A stretch of 15,323 bases of DNA from Tannerella sp. (GCA_031289445.1 JAITPL010000122.1:1-15323), one strand, 5' to 3'; shown: positions 7,841 through 14,838, counted from the stretch's first letter. Notes: generated from the letters alone by a model not told the origin. Made by a program: numbers and translations.

Positions 7841-7867
7841 CCAGTAAAAAAATAGTCCGTATCTTTG
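7837..7867 (+). promoter_or_regulatory. Bacteroidetes-type promoter of the zeta-like module
   Basis: TTTG at 7837-7840, a 19-nt spacer, then TATCTTTG at 7860-7867: an exact consensus match. Transcription should begin near 7874, leaving a leader of about 16 nt before the GTG at 7890. The module is thus likely transcribed independently of HemW. Confidence 0.7.
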
Positions 7868-7889
7868 TACCGCTAAAACGAAAGAAAAC

Positions 7890-8471
7890 GTGCCGGATTT
7901 ATACATAATATCAGGATGCAACGGTGCAGGTAAGACAACAGCGTCTTACACCATCTTGCCGGAGATGTTGAGTTGTCGCGAGTTTGTTAACTCCGACGAG
8001 ATAGCTAAAGGCTTATCTCCATTCAACGCCGATACGATGGCGGTTGCAGTCGAAGCAAGCCGTATTATGTACAAGCGAATCAGAGAGCTGATCGACATAT
8101 CCGAAACGTTCGCATTGGAGACTACTTTGGCAAGCCGTTCGATAGCCAAACTAATCAAGGATGCACAAGCCACCGGGTACTATGTTACCTTGCTTTTTTT
8201 CTGGCTCAACACGCCCGACTTGGCGGTCGAAAGAGTAAAGAATCGCGTAGCCTCCGGAGGACATAATGTAAGCGAAGCGACCATACGTCGGCGCTATAAA
8301 GCAGGGATCTGGAATCTCTTTGATTTATACATGCCGATATGTGATTACTGGATGATAACAGACAACTCCCTTTCGCCGATGGAAATCATAGCCAAAGGCT
8401 CAAGAAGAGAGAAGACAGATATAAGTAACTCATTTATTTACAATAAATTAAAAAATTATGAACGAGCGTGA
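7890..8471 (+). CDS. Zeta-toxin-like P-loop kinase (COG4185-type)
   Basis: A 193-aa P-loop kinase resembling zeta/PezT toxins, whose studied members phosphorylate UDP-N-acetylglucosamine and block peptidoglycan synthesis. Visible motifs: Walker A GCNGAGKTT (residues 9-17); NSDEIAKGL with D36, at the position of the zeta substrate-binding Asp; FALETTL (74-80); a hydrophobic strand VTLLFFWL; and the arginine-rich lid RVKNRVASGGH then EATIRRRY (R115, R119, R133-R135). The start is GTG 16 nt after the predicted transcription start, giving MPDLYIISGCNGAGK, where such proteins begin. It is shorter than classical zeta (about 270-290 aa) and closer to the compact chromosomal COG4185 proteins. Its 3' end overlaps the 52-aa gene by 14 nt. 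The substrate and toxicity are not shown by the sequence; a metabolic kinase is possible. Confidence 0.85.
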   Translation: MPDLYIISGCNGAGKTTASYTILPEMLSCREFVNSDEIAKGLSPFNADTMAVAVEASRIMYKRIRELIDISETFALETTLASRSIAKLIKDAQATGYYVTLLFFWLNTPDLAVERVKNRVASGGHNVSEATIRRRYKAGIWNLFDLYMPICDYWMITDNSLSPMEIIAKGSRREKTDISNSFIYNKLKNYERA

Positions 8472-8616
8472 ACTCAGTAAATTTGAAGAGATTGTAGTTA
8501 AAGGCGCCCACTTGGCATTTCAACGCCTTGTCAGGGAACGCAAGAAGTCGGATGGCGAATTGGTTTTCGCCCGCAACGGACGTGTGTTTCGTGTGAAGGC
8601 TTCAGAGTTGGAATAA
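8458..8616 (+). CDS. 52-aa protein overlapping the zeta-like gene; candidate antitoxin
   Basis: The ATG at 8458 opens 52 codons ending in TAA at 8614-8616: MNERELSKFEEIVVKG at the start, a charged middle (RLVRERKKSDGE), and LVFARNGRVFRVKASELE at the end. It overlaps the kinase gene by 14 nt in another frame, which suggests translational coupling. The shape, a charged helix followed by a strand-turn-strand with NGRVFRV and a terminal acidic SEL, resembles small proteins I recall next to COG4185 kinases (G-x-V-V-x-x-x-x-G-K-V-V then EEL). That memory could not be checked. A terminator hairpin follows 38 nt later. The gene call is fairly firm; the antitoxin role is inferred from size, overlap and module layout. 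Epsilon/PezA antitoxins lie upstream of their toxin, so the order here is reversed. Confidence 0.7.
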   Translation: MNERELSKFEEIVVKGAHLAFQRLVRERKKSDGELVFARNGRVFRVKASELE

Positions 8617-8654
8617 GCATTCCATACTGCTACTTTTATAGATCGTAATTGAAT

Positions 8655-8690
8655 AAGGCGCCCTGTTTTCGGACAGGACGCCTTTTATAT
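8655..8690 (+). terminator. Hairpin terminator after the zeta-like module
   Basis: AAGGCGCCCTGT (8655-8666) pairs with ACAGGACGCCTT (8673-8684) to give a 12-bp stem with one C-A mismatch and a 6-nt loop TTTCGG, followed by TTATATT. The U-tract is interrupted but the stem is strong. It may also serve the mgtE operon arriving from the other side, because the 5' arm is preceded by AT-rich sequence. Confidence 0.7.
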
Positions 8691-8699
8691 TCTTAATAA

Positions 8700-8780
8700 T
8701 CAGCCTTGTAGCTCGAAAGCACCCGCACATCGGCATTCTCTACCAAATCTTTTCCATTATTAACTGTCAGCCTTGTAGCT
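8700..8780. repeat. Pair of 14-bp direct repeats at the mgtE 3' end
   Basis: TCAGCCTTGTAGCT occurs at 8700-8713 and 8767-8780, 67 bp apart, each preceded by a similar TTAA-containing stretch. The second copy overlaps the mgtE stop codon. Read on the minus strand, both copies encode SYKAD followed within two codons by TAA, in a frame different from mgtE. This could be a small duplication or the remains of a displaced gene end. Confidence 0.5.
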
Positions 8781-10134
8781 ATGCCAGCAATACGGTTACG
8801 GTCGCCATATAGATTAACATGCCGATGATGTCGTTGGTGATTGAGATAAAGGGGCCGGTAGCTATGGCGGGGTTGATGTTGAACTTGTCGAGAATCAAGG
8901 GTACAAGCGTGCCAAAGGTGCTGGCAAACATCACAACGGCAAATAAACTGATTGATACCGAGAGAGTTATATTGTGGTCGCCAAGCGTGAAATAGTTGTA
9001 AACAAAGACTATCAGACTGATTATAGCCGCGTTGATAAGGGCAACGGCTGTCTCCTTGAATACTTGCTTGAATACCTGACCCTGTTTCAGCGTGTTATTG
9101 GCTAATCCCTGCACCACGATAGCCGACGACTGCACGCCCACATTACCGCCTGTGCCGCCGATAAGCGGGATAAATAGAGCCATGTTGGGATTGGCTGCAA
9201 AACCGGCCGCATAGCCGCCCAGAATCGACGAGTTGCTCAGTCCGCCAATCATGCCGAAAAGTAGCCATGGCAGTCGCGCTTTCGTCTGCACAAACACATT
9301 GTCGGAAGTCTCGACGTCCTGCGAGATACCCGAAGCCAACTGATAGTCGCGCTCGTGATGTTCCTTGACCTCGTCGATGACGTCATCGACGGTGATATGT
9401 CCGAGCAGCCTGCCTATACTGTCGATGACAGGCAGCGACACAAGGTCGTACTTGGATATTATCTCGACGACCTCCTCCATGGAATCGTTATCCTGCACCG
9501 CGACAGGGTCTTTCTGCATGACATGCTTTATCTTCGATATCGAAGGACAGGTAACAAGTTTCTGCAAAGGCAGCACCCCGCGCAGACGCTCGTCGTCATC
9601 AACGACATACACGTTATAAACCTCGTCCATACCCTCGTCTTCGGCCTGCTTGCGCATCTCTTCGATGCACTGCGGCATACTCCAGTTCTCGTTCACGACT
9701 ATCATCTCGGTGCCCATCAGACCGCCGGCCGTGTCTTCGTCGTACTTCAAAAGGTCGATGATGTCGCCCGCCTGCTCCACGTCGTCGATATGCGAGAGAA
9801 TATCTTCCTGCATCTCTTCGTCCATATCGCGCATCAGCTCGACGGCGTCGTCCGTATCCATCTCTGTAACAAACTGCTTGGCTATAACCTCGTTAGGCAG
9901 CTCTTTGAGCAGTTTGCGACGGTCATCTTCTTCGAGTTCCATCAGCACATCGGCAGCCTTGTCGCCATCCATCAGCAGATAGAGATAAATGGCTTCCTGC
10001 AAGCTCAGTTCCTTGTATAATTCAGCCACATCGGCAGGGTGCAAGTCATTGAGAATTGCTATCGCCGCCTCTTTGTTTTTGGTCTCGATGACCTTCTTCA
10101 GTTCGTCTATGTAATCTTTCGTTACTTCAATCAT
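8779..10134 (-). CDS. mgtE: MgtE-type magnesium transporter
   Basis: A 451-aa Mg2+ channel/transporter with the full MgtE layout. An acidic N-domain covers about residues 1-125 (LHPADVAELYKEL, DTAGGLMGTEM). Two CBS domains span about 143-260 (VYVVDDDERLRGVLPLQKL and LPVIDSIGRLLGHITVDDVID). The membrane domain from about 285 to the end has the signature GGTGGNVGVQSS (326-337) and the last-helix motif ATGPFISITNDIIG, including D435 at the position associated with Mg2+ in the pore. In studied members the N and CBS domains bind Mg2+ and close the pore when cytosolic Mg2+ is high. The start ATG overlaps the rsmA stop (ATGA at 10131-10134), so it is translated as the second gene of that operon. No Mg2+-sensing leader is expected between them. 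Length is normal. Confidence 0.95.
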   Translation of the reverse strand: MIEVTKDYIDELKKVIETKNKEAAIAILNDLHPADVAELYKELSLQEAIYLYLLMDGDKAADVLMELEEDDRRKLLKELPNEVIAKQFVTEMDTDDAVELMRDMDEEMQEDILSHIDDVEQAGDIIDLLKYDEDTAGGLMGTEMIVVNENWSMPQCIEEMRKQAEDEGMDEVYNVYVVDDDERLRGVLPLQKLVTCPSISKIKHVMQKDPVAVQDNDSMEEVVEIISKYDLVSLPVIDSIGRLLGHITVDDVIDEVKEHHERDYQLASGISQDVETSDNVFVQTKARLPWLLFGMIGGLSNSSILGGYAAGFAANPNMALFIPLIGGTGGNVGVQSSAIVVQGLANNTLKQGQVFKQVFKETAVALINAAIISLIVFVYNYFTLGDHNITLSVSISLFAVVMFASTFGTLVPLILDKFNINPAIATGPFISITNDIIGMLIYMATVTVLLA

Positions 10135-10922
10135 AAAGCTGTCTCCTTCAGATGTTTATCAGTTATCAATGTGAGTTCGGTGAATTGCTCGATGCTCAAC
10201 TGTTCGGGTCGCAGGTTGAAAATCGGCAGTTCGAGGTAGCGGCACTCCTTGCCCAGCAGCGGCAGCATGGAGTTGCGGAGGGTCTTGCGTCGGCGGTTGA
10301 AAGAGGTTTTCACTACTCGCCGGTAGAGTGATTCGTCGCATCCGAGCGAGATGCGTGCGTTGCGCGTAAGGCGTACGACGGCGCTCTTGACTTTTGGCGG
10401 CGGGTCAAATACATTCTCATCGACGGTAAAGAGATATTCGACGTCAAACCAAGGCTGTATCAGCGAACTGAGGATGCCCGAAGCGCGACTTCCCGGACGT
10501 GCGGCAAGCCTCTCGGCTACCTCCTTCTGTATCATGCCTGTGCAGCACGCCACCTGCTCGCGATAGTCAAGCGCCTTAAAAAAAATCTGACTGGATATGT
10601 AATAGGGATAATTGCCTGTGATACAGAACTTTCCGTCATACAAGCCGTTTAAGTTCATCTGCAGGAAATCTTCTTCGTAAATGCGTCCGGCAAGTTCGGG
10701 GAGATGTCGCTCAAGATAAGCGATGGATGCGCGGTCAATCTCGACAACCGAGAGGTCGTGGCCTTCGTCAAGCAGGAAACGGGTGAGTACGCCGGTGCCG
10801 GGACCTACCTCCAATACAGGCAGGCCACGATATGCGGAGAGCGTCTGGGCAATGCGCTTCGCAATTCCAAGGTCCTTGAGAAAATGCTGCCCCAAAGACT
10901 TTTTTGGCCGGATAATAGTCAT
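10131..10922 (-). CDS. rsmA: 16S rRNA (adenine(1518)-N6/adenine(1519)-N6)-dimethyltransferase
   Basis: A 263-aa RsmA/KsgA methyltransferase, which dimethylates two adjacent adenines in the 3' terminal hairpin of 16S rRNA late in 30S assembly. Visible motifs: KKSLGQHFLKD at the N-terminus; SAM motif I VLEVGPGTG (36-44); acidic VEID (60-63) for the ribose; and catalytic motif IV NYPYY (104-108), with Tyr where the common form has NLPY. The block PPKVKSAVVRL and a helical RNA-binding C-terminal domain follow. The ATG start gives the normal family N-terminus. mgtE follows with a 4-nt overlap. The gene is divergent from the YbhN-like gene with 70 bp between the starts. Confidence 0.97.
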   Translation of the reverse strand: MTIIRPKKSLGQHFLKDLGIAKRIAQTLSAYRGLPVLEVGPGTGVLTRFLLDEGHDLSVVEIDRASIAYLERHLPELAGRIYEEDFLQMNLNGLYDGKFCITGNYPYYISSQIFFKALDYREQVACCTGMIQKEVAERLAARPGSRASGILSSLIQPWFDVEYLFTVDENVFDPPPKVKSAVVRLTRNARISLGCDESLYRRVVKTSFNRRRKTLRNSMLPLLGKECRYLELPIFNLRPEQLSIEQFTELTLITDKHLKETAL

Positions 10923-10950
10923 CAGCTTCCAATTTGTATTTATTTTTTGT

Positions 10951-10972
10951 TATCTTTGCGGGCACAAAAGTA
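10951..10972. promoter_or_regulatory. Face-to-face -7 boxes between rsmA and the YbhN-like gene
   Basis: On the plus strand TATCTTTG (10951-10958) and on the minus strand TACTTTTG (10972-10965) both match TAnnTTTG and point towards each other with 6 bp between. Each predicted start site falls in or next to the other box, so the two promoters should compete. Neither has a clear TTTG at the usual -33 distance. Confidence 0.5.
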
Positions 10973-10992
10973 CAAAAAAAATCTTGTTTTGC

Positions 10993-11991
10993 ATGAATTT
11001 AAGACGAATCTTTCGGAAAATTATCAAGATAACTCTACCCTTGGCTCTGGGCGTCATATTGTTATGGTATCTATATCGTAATCAGGATATTACAGAGATG
11101 AAGCGGGTAATCAGTCAGGGCGTCAACTATAACATCATCCTGCTCTCGCTTGTGTTCGGACTGCTGGCTAACGTCGTGAGGGGTTTTCGCTGGAGCATGT
11201 TGATTGACTCGCTGGGCAAACATGTAAGCCGACGCAACGCAATTTACGCAGTATTAGGCAATTACGCCATCAACATGGCGCTTCCGCGCGTAGGCGAGAT
11301 TTGGCGTTGCAGCGTGGTTGCCAAGTATGAGAAGATACCGTTTGCCAAGCTGCTCGGCACTCTCTTTGTCGATCGCTTGATGGATACTACGGTGGTCGGC
11401 TCGCTGACGCTCTGTCTCTGCATCTTCAACATAGGTTTCTTTCGGAAATTTTTTCACGACAACCCTCCGGTGTTTATCGCAACTCTCAACGACCTCCTTA
11501 CTTCGGTCTGGACTTATATAGCGCTGGCACTCTTTATCGTCGCCCTGTGGTATATCTTCGTCAAACTCAAGCATCTGAGCATGGTACAGAAAGCTACCGC
11601 CTTGATACTCAACGTCTGGGAAGGCGTCAGGAGCCTCTGGAAAATCGAATACAAGATACGCTTCATCGTCGAGACTCTAATGATTTGGGGCGGTTATTTT
11701 CTCTATTTCTATATCACTTTTTTCGCCTTCGACTTCACCAGGGATTTGGGTATCCGCATCGCGTTGATAGCCTTTGCCATGAGCAGTATAGGTGTAGCCG
11801 TGCCTGTGCAGGGCGGTATTGGCGTCTGGCATTTTATGGTTATCTCGACCCTCGTAGCTTTCGGCGTGAACAAGACCGATGCCGGAGCTTTCGCAATGGT
11901 AGTCTTCGCCGTTCAGACGATATGGGTGGTATTAACCGGCCTAATCGCCATCGCCATACTACCGATAATCAATAATAAAGGCAAAAGTTAG
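10993..11991 (+). CDS. YbhN / LPG-synthase-type integral membrane protein (flippase-like)
   Basis: A 332-aa multi-pass membrane protein of the lysylphosphatidylglycerol synthase transmembrane-region family (UPF0104/YbhN, flippase-like). Family marks: RGFRWSMLID near residue 66; the stretch GNYAINMALPRVGEIWRCSVVAKYEKIPFAKLLGTLFVDRLMD, matching the usual N-x-x-x-P-x-R-x-G-E and E-R-x-x-D blocks; and VPVQGGIGVWHFM towards the end, matching the common P-x-G-x-G block. About 8 hydrophobic helices. There is no soluble aminoacyl-transferase domain, so it is not a full MprF. Possible roles in lipid or polyprenyl-linked transport are inferred from relatives only. The open frame extends back to 10723, but that part runs antisense to rsmA; the ATG at 10993 lies after the promoter box and begins MNLRRIFRK, a normal start. 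Its stop is 5 bp from the stop of the convergent permease gene. Confidence 0.88.
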   Translation: MNLRRIFRKIIKITLPLALGVILLWYLYRNQDITEMKRVISQGVNYNIILLSLVFGLLANVVRGFRWSMLIDSLGKHVSRRNAIYAVLGNYAINMALPRVGEIWRCSVVAKYEKIPFAKLLGTLFVDRLMDTTVVGSLTLCLCIFNIGFFRKFFHDNPPVFIATLNDLLTSVWTYIALALFIVALWYIFVKLKHLSMVQKATALILNVWEGVRSLWKIEYKIRFIVETLMIWGGYFLYFYITFFAFDFTRDLGIRIALIAFAMSSIGVAVPVQGGIGVWHFMVISTLVAFGVNKTDAGAFAMVVFAVQTIWVVLTGLIAIAILPIINNKGKS

Positions 11992-11996
11992 AAGCG

Positions 11997-13250
11997 CTAT
12001 TCGAATCGTATTGATTTGGCGGGTTCGATTTTCGAGATAAGGTAGGAGGGCGCTATCATCATTAGCATCGAGACCGCCAGAGTACCGAGGTTGATGAGCA
12101 AGAGTGAAAAGAGGTTGAGGTCAATGGGCACCGAATCGAGATAATAGGTTGCGGGGTCGAGCTTGAGCCAGTGGAAATGCGACTGCAGGAGGCAGAGAGC
12201 CAAGCCTGTAAGGTTACCCCAAAACATCCCTTTGACGATAAGAAAAAAAGATACGTAGAGAAAGATTTTGCGGATGCTGAAGTTGTTCTGGCCAAGCGCT
12301 TTAAGCACGCCTATCATATTAGTGCGTTCGAGGATGATTATCAACAGACCCGAAATCATTGTGAAACCCGAAACGATAATCATCAAAACCAAAAGCAGTA
12401 CGACGTTGGAATCCAGAACGCCCAACCAGTTGAATATCATCTGATTCAGTTCCTTTATTGAACGTATGTAATAAGTATTGCCGAGACGGTCTTTGCGTTC
12501 GATAAGCGAGAAGTAGAGTTCGTCGCTCATCCTGTCGAGCTGCTCGTAATCGTCGATGAAGATATTGACGCCGCTGGCCATATCGCTGTCCCAGCCGTTG
12601 AGACGCCGTATATGCTTTATGTCGCAGATAACAAACAGGCGGTCGTAATCGGCGAAACCGGTATCGTAAATACCTGAGATAGTAAACTTTCGGGCACGCA
12701 CTTCGCCGTTATTGAAGAAATAGGCGAGGAATGAATCTTCGCAGGATAAATGCAGCAGGCGTGCCGTAGTACGCGAAATCAAGGCTTGAGTGCCAATCTT
12801 TGCCGAATCAATCTTAATCATCAAGCCTTCAACGAGATGCGACTTGAAGAACGCAGTATCGAAATCGGCGTCCACACCTTTGAGCACTATACCCTGAAAA
12901 TCAGTTTCGGTCTTGAGCATACCCGGTTTGGTAGTGAAGACTTCGATATGCCGCACGCCTTCGAAGCTGCATATAGCGCGGCGCAGCGAGTCGTTCACCG
13001 CAATAGGTATCGACTCGAAAGAAATGTTATTGTCGAAATTGGTAAGTTGAATATGCGAGTCGAAGCCAATCACTTTGTTGCGCACCTCCTTCTTGAAGCC
13101 CACGACGATGGCGACGGCCATAATCATCACCGCCAGACCTACGGCTACGCCTGCCATTGCGATGCGGATGACAGGCGGTGTAACGCGCTTGTCCGTCCCC
13201 TTGTCTTTGGAGAAATGTATTCGTTTGGCGATGAAAAATTCAAAGTTCAT
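11997..13250 (-). CDS. ABC transporter permease, LolC/E-FtsX type
   Basis: A 417-aa permease with the LolC/LolE/MacB architecture: a short cytoplasmic start (MNFEFFIAKRIHF), the first helix at about residues 28-50 (IRIAMAGVAVGLAVMIMAVAIVVGF), a large periplasmic domain (about 55-275), then three helices in an FtsX domain (about 285-405). The cytoplasmic loop ILERTNMIGVLKALGQNNFSIRKIF is the usual coupling-helix region that contacts the ATPase. The C-terminal SKIEPAKSIRFE is typical too. In studied systems such permeases pull lipoproteins from the inner membrane for outer-membrane delivery. The ATPase partner is not in the window. The gene starts 6 nt after the aminotransferase stop and is probably co-transcribed with it. 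Confidence 0.9.
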   Translation of the reverse strand: MNFEFFIAKRIHFSKDKGTDKRVTPPVIRIAMAGVAVGLAVMIMAVAIVVGFKKEVRNKVIGFDSHIQLTNFDNNISFESIPIAVNDSLRRAICSFEGVRHIEVFTTKPGMLKTETDFQGIVLKGVDADFDTAFFKSHLVEGLMIKIDSAKIGTQALISRTTARLLHLSCEDSFLAYFFNNGEVRARKFTISGIYDTGFADYDRLFVICDIKHIRRLNGWDSDMASGVNIFIDDYEQLDRMSDELYFSLIERKDRLGNTYYIRSIKELNQMIFNWLGVLDSNVVLLLVLMIIVSGFTMISGLLIIILERTNMIGVLKALGQNNFSIRKIFLYVSFFLIVKGMFWGNLTGLALCLLQSHFHWLKLDPATYYLDSVPIDLNLFSLLLINLGTLAVSMLMMIAPSYLISKIEPAKSIRFE

Positions 13251-13256
13251 GCTTGC

Positions 13257-14459
13257 TCAGCTGTTAACACGTCCGGGATAAGCTTCGAGCGCATGGCGAA
13301 GGATTTCGAGCGCCCGTCCGAGATCTTCCTTGTTAAGGACGTAGGCGAGGCGTACCTCGTTGTGGCCGTATCCGGGAGTAGTGTAAAAACCCGAAGCCGG
13401 CGCCATCATGATAGTGCCGCCTCCGTAAGAGAAATCGCTCAGACACCAGGCGCAAAACTTGTCGGAATCATCGACCGGCAGCTTGGCGACCGTATAGAAA
13501 GCGCCCATGGGAATAGGCGAATAGCATCCGGAGATACGGTTGATGCCGTCAACCAGATAGTTGCGCCGTTGCAGGTATTCGTTATAAACGGAGAGCATAT
13601 AGTCCTGGTCGGTATCTATCGAGGCTTCGGCGATGATTTGGCCAATCAGCGGCGGGCTAAGACGGGCCTGACACCATTTCATCACGTTCTCGCGCACCTG
13701 TTTGTTCTTCGTAATCAAAGCCCCTATGCGGATACCGCACTCGCTGTAACGCTTTGATACCGAATCGACTAATACTATGTTCTGCTCTATTCCCTCGAGA
13801 TGAAAAGCCGAGATATAGGGAGCGCCGGTGTAGCAAAATTCGCGATAGACCTCATCGGAAAAGAGGAAGAGGTCGTGTTTTTTGACTAAGTCGCGCAGTT
13901 GATTCATCTCGTCTTGAGTGTAGAGGTAGCCTGTCGGGTTATTGGGGTTGCATATCATCACAGCCTTGGTCCGGGGCGTTATAAGCGCCTCGAAGCGGTC
14001 GAAGGACGGCATGGCGAAACCTTCGTCGATAGAGGAGGGTACAGTCTTTATAACCGCGCCGCAAGAGATGGCGAAGGCCATATAGTTGGCGTAGGCAGGC
14101 TCCGGTATGATTATCTCGTCGCCCGGATTGAGGCAGGCCATAAACGAGAAGTTGACCGCTTCCGAGCCGCCCGAAGTGATGATGACGTCATCGACGTCAA
14201 CCATTATGTTGAAGCGGCGGTAGTAGCTCACAAGTTTCTCGCGGAAGCTGCGCAGTCCTTCGCTCGGCCCGTATTCAAGCACCTTACGGTCAATCTTCCG
14301 CATTGCTTCGAGCGCCACTTCGGGCGTCGGCAGGTCGGGCTGACCGATATTGAGGTGATAGACATTTATCCCCTTGGCCTTAGCCTGATTGGCCAGCGGC
14401 ACTAACTTTCGTATAGGCGATTCAGGCATACTGACGCCACGTAATGATATTGTCGGCAT
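13257..14459 (-). CDS. Class I/II PLP-dependent aminotransferase (aspartate aminotransferase-like)
   Basis: A 400-aa fold-type I aminotransferase. The PLP site is complete: NPNNPTG with N174, SDEVYREF with D202 and Y205, and the Schiff-base lysine K236 in VDSVSKRYSECGIRIG. HLNIGQPDLPTPE (35-47) and EYGPSEGLRSFRE (62-74) are the substrate-side blocks of the AspAT Ib-like group. The amino acid specificity is not readable from the sequence. An upstream ATG at 14495 would add 12 residues (MLLLQPEIIVIN), but it lies in and upstream of the predicted -7 box, so it should not be in the mRNA. The ATG at 14459 gives MPTISLRGVSMPESPIRKL, a usual family start. The LolC-type permease follows after 6 nt. 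Class certain, substrate unknown. Confidence 0.93.
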   Translation of the reverse strand: MPTISLRGVSMPESPIRKLVPLANQAKAKGINVYHLNIGQPDLPTPEVALEAMRKIDRKVLEYGPSEGLRSFREKLVSYYRRFNIMVDVDDVIITSGGSEAVNFSFMACLNPGDEIIIPEPAYANYMAFAISCGAVIKTVPSSIDEGFAMPSFDRFEALITPRTKAVMICNPNNPTGYLYTQDEMNQLRDLVKKHDLFLFSDEVYREFCYTGAPYISAFHLEGIEQNIVLVDSVSKRYSECGIRIGALITKNKQVRENVMKWCQARLSPPLIGQIIAEASIDTDQDYMLSVYNEYLQRRNYLVDGINRISGCYSPIPMGAFYTVAKLPVDDSDKFCAWCLSDFSYGGGTIMMAPASGFYTTPGYGHNEVRLAYVLNKEDLGRALEILRHALEAYPGRVNS

Positions 14460-14483
14460 ATTTATTACTATGATTTCGGGCTG

Positions 14484-14514
14484 CAAAAGTAGCATTTTAT
14501 TACTTAATGAGCAA
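14484..14514 (-). promoter_or_regulatory. Bacteroidetes-type promoter of the aminotransferase
   Basis: On the minus strand TTG (14514-14512), a 20-nt spacer and TACTTTTG (14491-14484) match the consensus -33 and -7 elements. The predicted start near 14477 lies about 18 nt before the ATG at 14459. This decides the start codon in favour of 14459 over 14495. Confidence 0.65.
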
Positions 14515-14557
14515 GAAATACTGTACTTTTTTTTGCGGTTGACGCCAAGGGAAACGA

Positions 14558-14704
14558 AAAGTCAAGGCCGAGGGGGCAAGGCAAAGTCAAGGCCGGAGGT
14601 CAACGCAAAGTTAAGGCCGGAGGTCAATGTAAACTTGCCAAATTTTAGAAACTTGGCAAGTTTTAAAGTCGAGGTCAACACCGAAGTCAAGGCCGGGGTC
14701 AGCG
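14558..14704. repeat. Degenerate 24-bp repeat cluster
   Basis: Units with the core AAAGTCAAGGCCGGAGGTCA: 14558-14582 (25 nt), 14583-14606 (24), 14607-14630 (24), then after an interruption 14666-14683 (partial) and 14684-14704 (partial). The second and third units differ at only a few positions. The interruption at 14631-14663 is a perfect inverted repeat. Copies are adjacent with no unique spacers, so this is a minisatellite-like cluster and not a CRISPR array. Confidence 0.75.
14631..14663. repeat. Perfect 11-bp inverted repeat inside the repeat cluster
   Basis: AAACTTGCCAA (14631-14641) and TTGGCAAGTTT (14653-14663) are exact reverse complements with an 11-nt AT-rich loop, followed by T then AAAG. 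It could form a hairpin in RNA from either strand, or be a protein-binding dyad. A terminator is possible but would be oddly placed between two divergent promoters. Confidence 0.6.
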
Positions 14705-14838
14705 TATGTTTGAGATTTTGGATGCCGGAATAAGGTTGTCCAAGTGCGTACTGACGGCTTAGAGGGACTATTTGTAAGCCCTTGATTTTCAGCCCGTTAA
14801 AAATCAGTTCAAAAAAATCACAAAAAAGTTCAAAAAAA

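Larger units (their letters stand above)
14515..14838. other. Non-coding region between divergent promoters
   Basis: About 320 bp lie between the aminotransferase promoter and that of the last gene. The left and right flanks are AT-rich, with runs of T near 14526-14534 and repeated TCAAAAAA motifs near 14808-14838. The middle (14558-14704) is richer in G and holds degenerate 24-bp repeats and an inverted repeat, listed separately. Frames crossing it are open on both strands, but their translation is simple-sequence-like and has no family character. I see no RNA gene that I can name. Confidence 0.6.

Noticed and set aside
9355..10020. 221-codon open frame on the plus strand
   Set aside because: Antisense to the N and CBS domains of mgtE. 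The long open frame arises from the Asp/Glu-rich codons of mgtE read backwards.
10723..10992. 90-codon upstream extension of the YbhN-like gene
   Set aside because: It is antisense to rsmA and precedes the promoter box. The ATG at 10993 starts a typical membrane protein.
11992..11996. Terminator between the convergent YbhN-like and permease genes
   Set aside because: Only 5 bp separate the two stops and no hairpin is visible, so termination there must be Rho-dependent or lie inside the opposite gene.
12750..13757. 335-codon open frame on the plus strand
   Set aside because: It runs antisense across the junction of the LolC-type permease and the aminotransferase, both with clear motifs. The product is His/Arg-rich and resembles no family.
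14631..14666. Rho-independent terminator at the inverted repeat
   Set aside because: The stem is good but the T-run is short and no gene ends here; the flanking genes are divergent. Kept only as an inverted repeat.
14558..14704. CRISPR array
   Set aside because: The copies are directly adjacent and degenerate, without unique spacers of constant length, and no cas gene is present.
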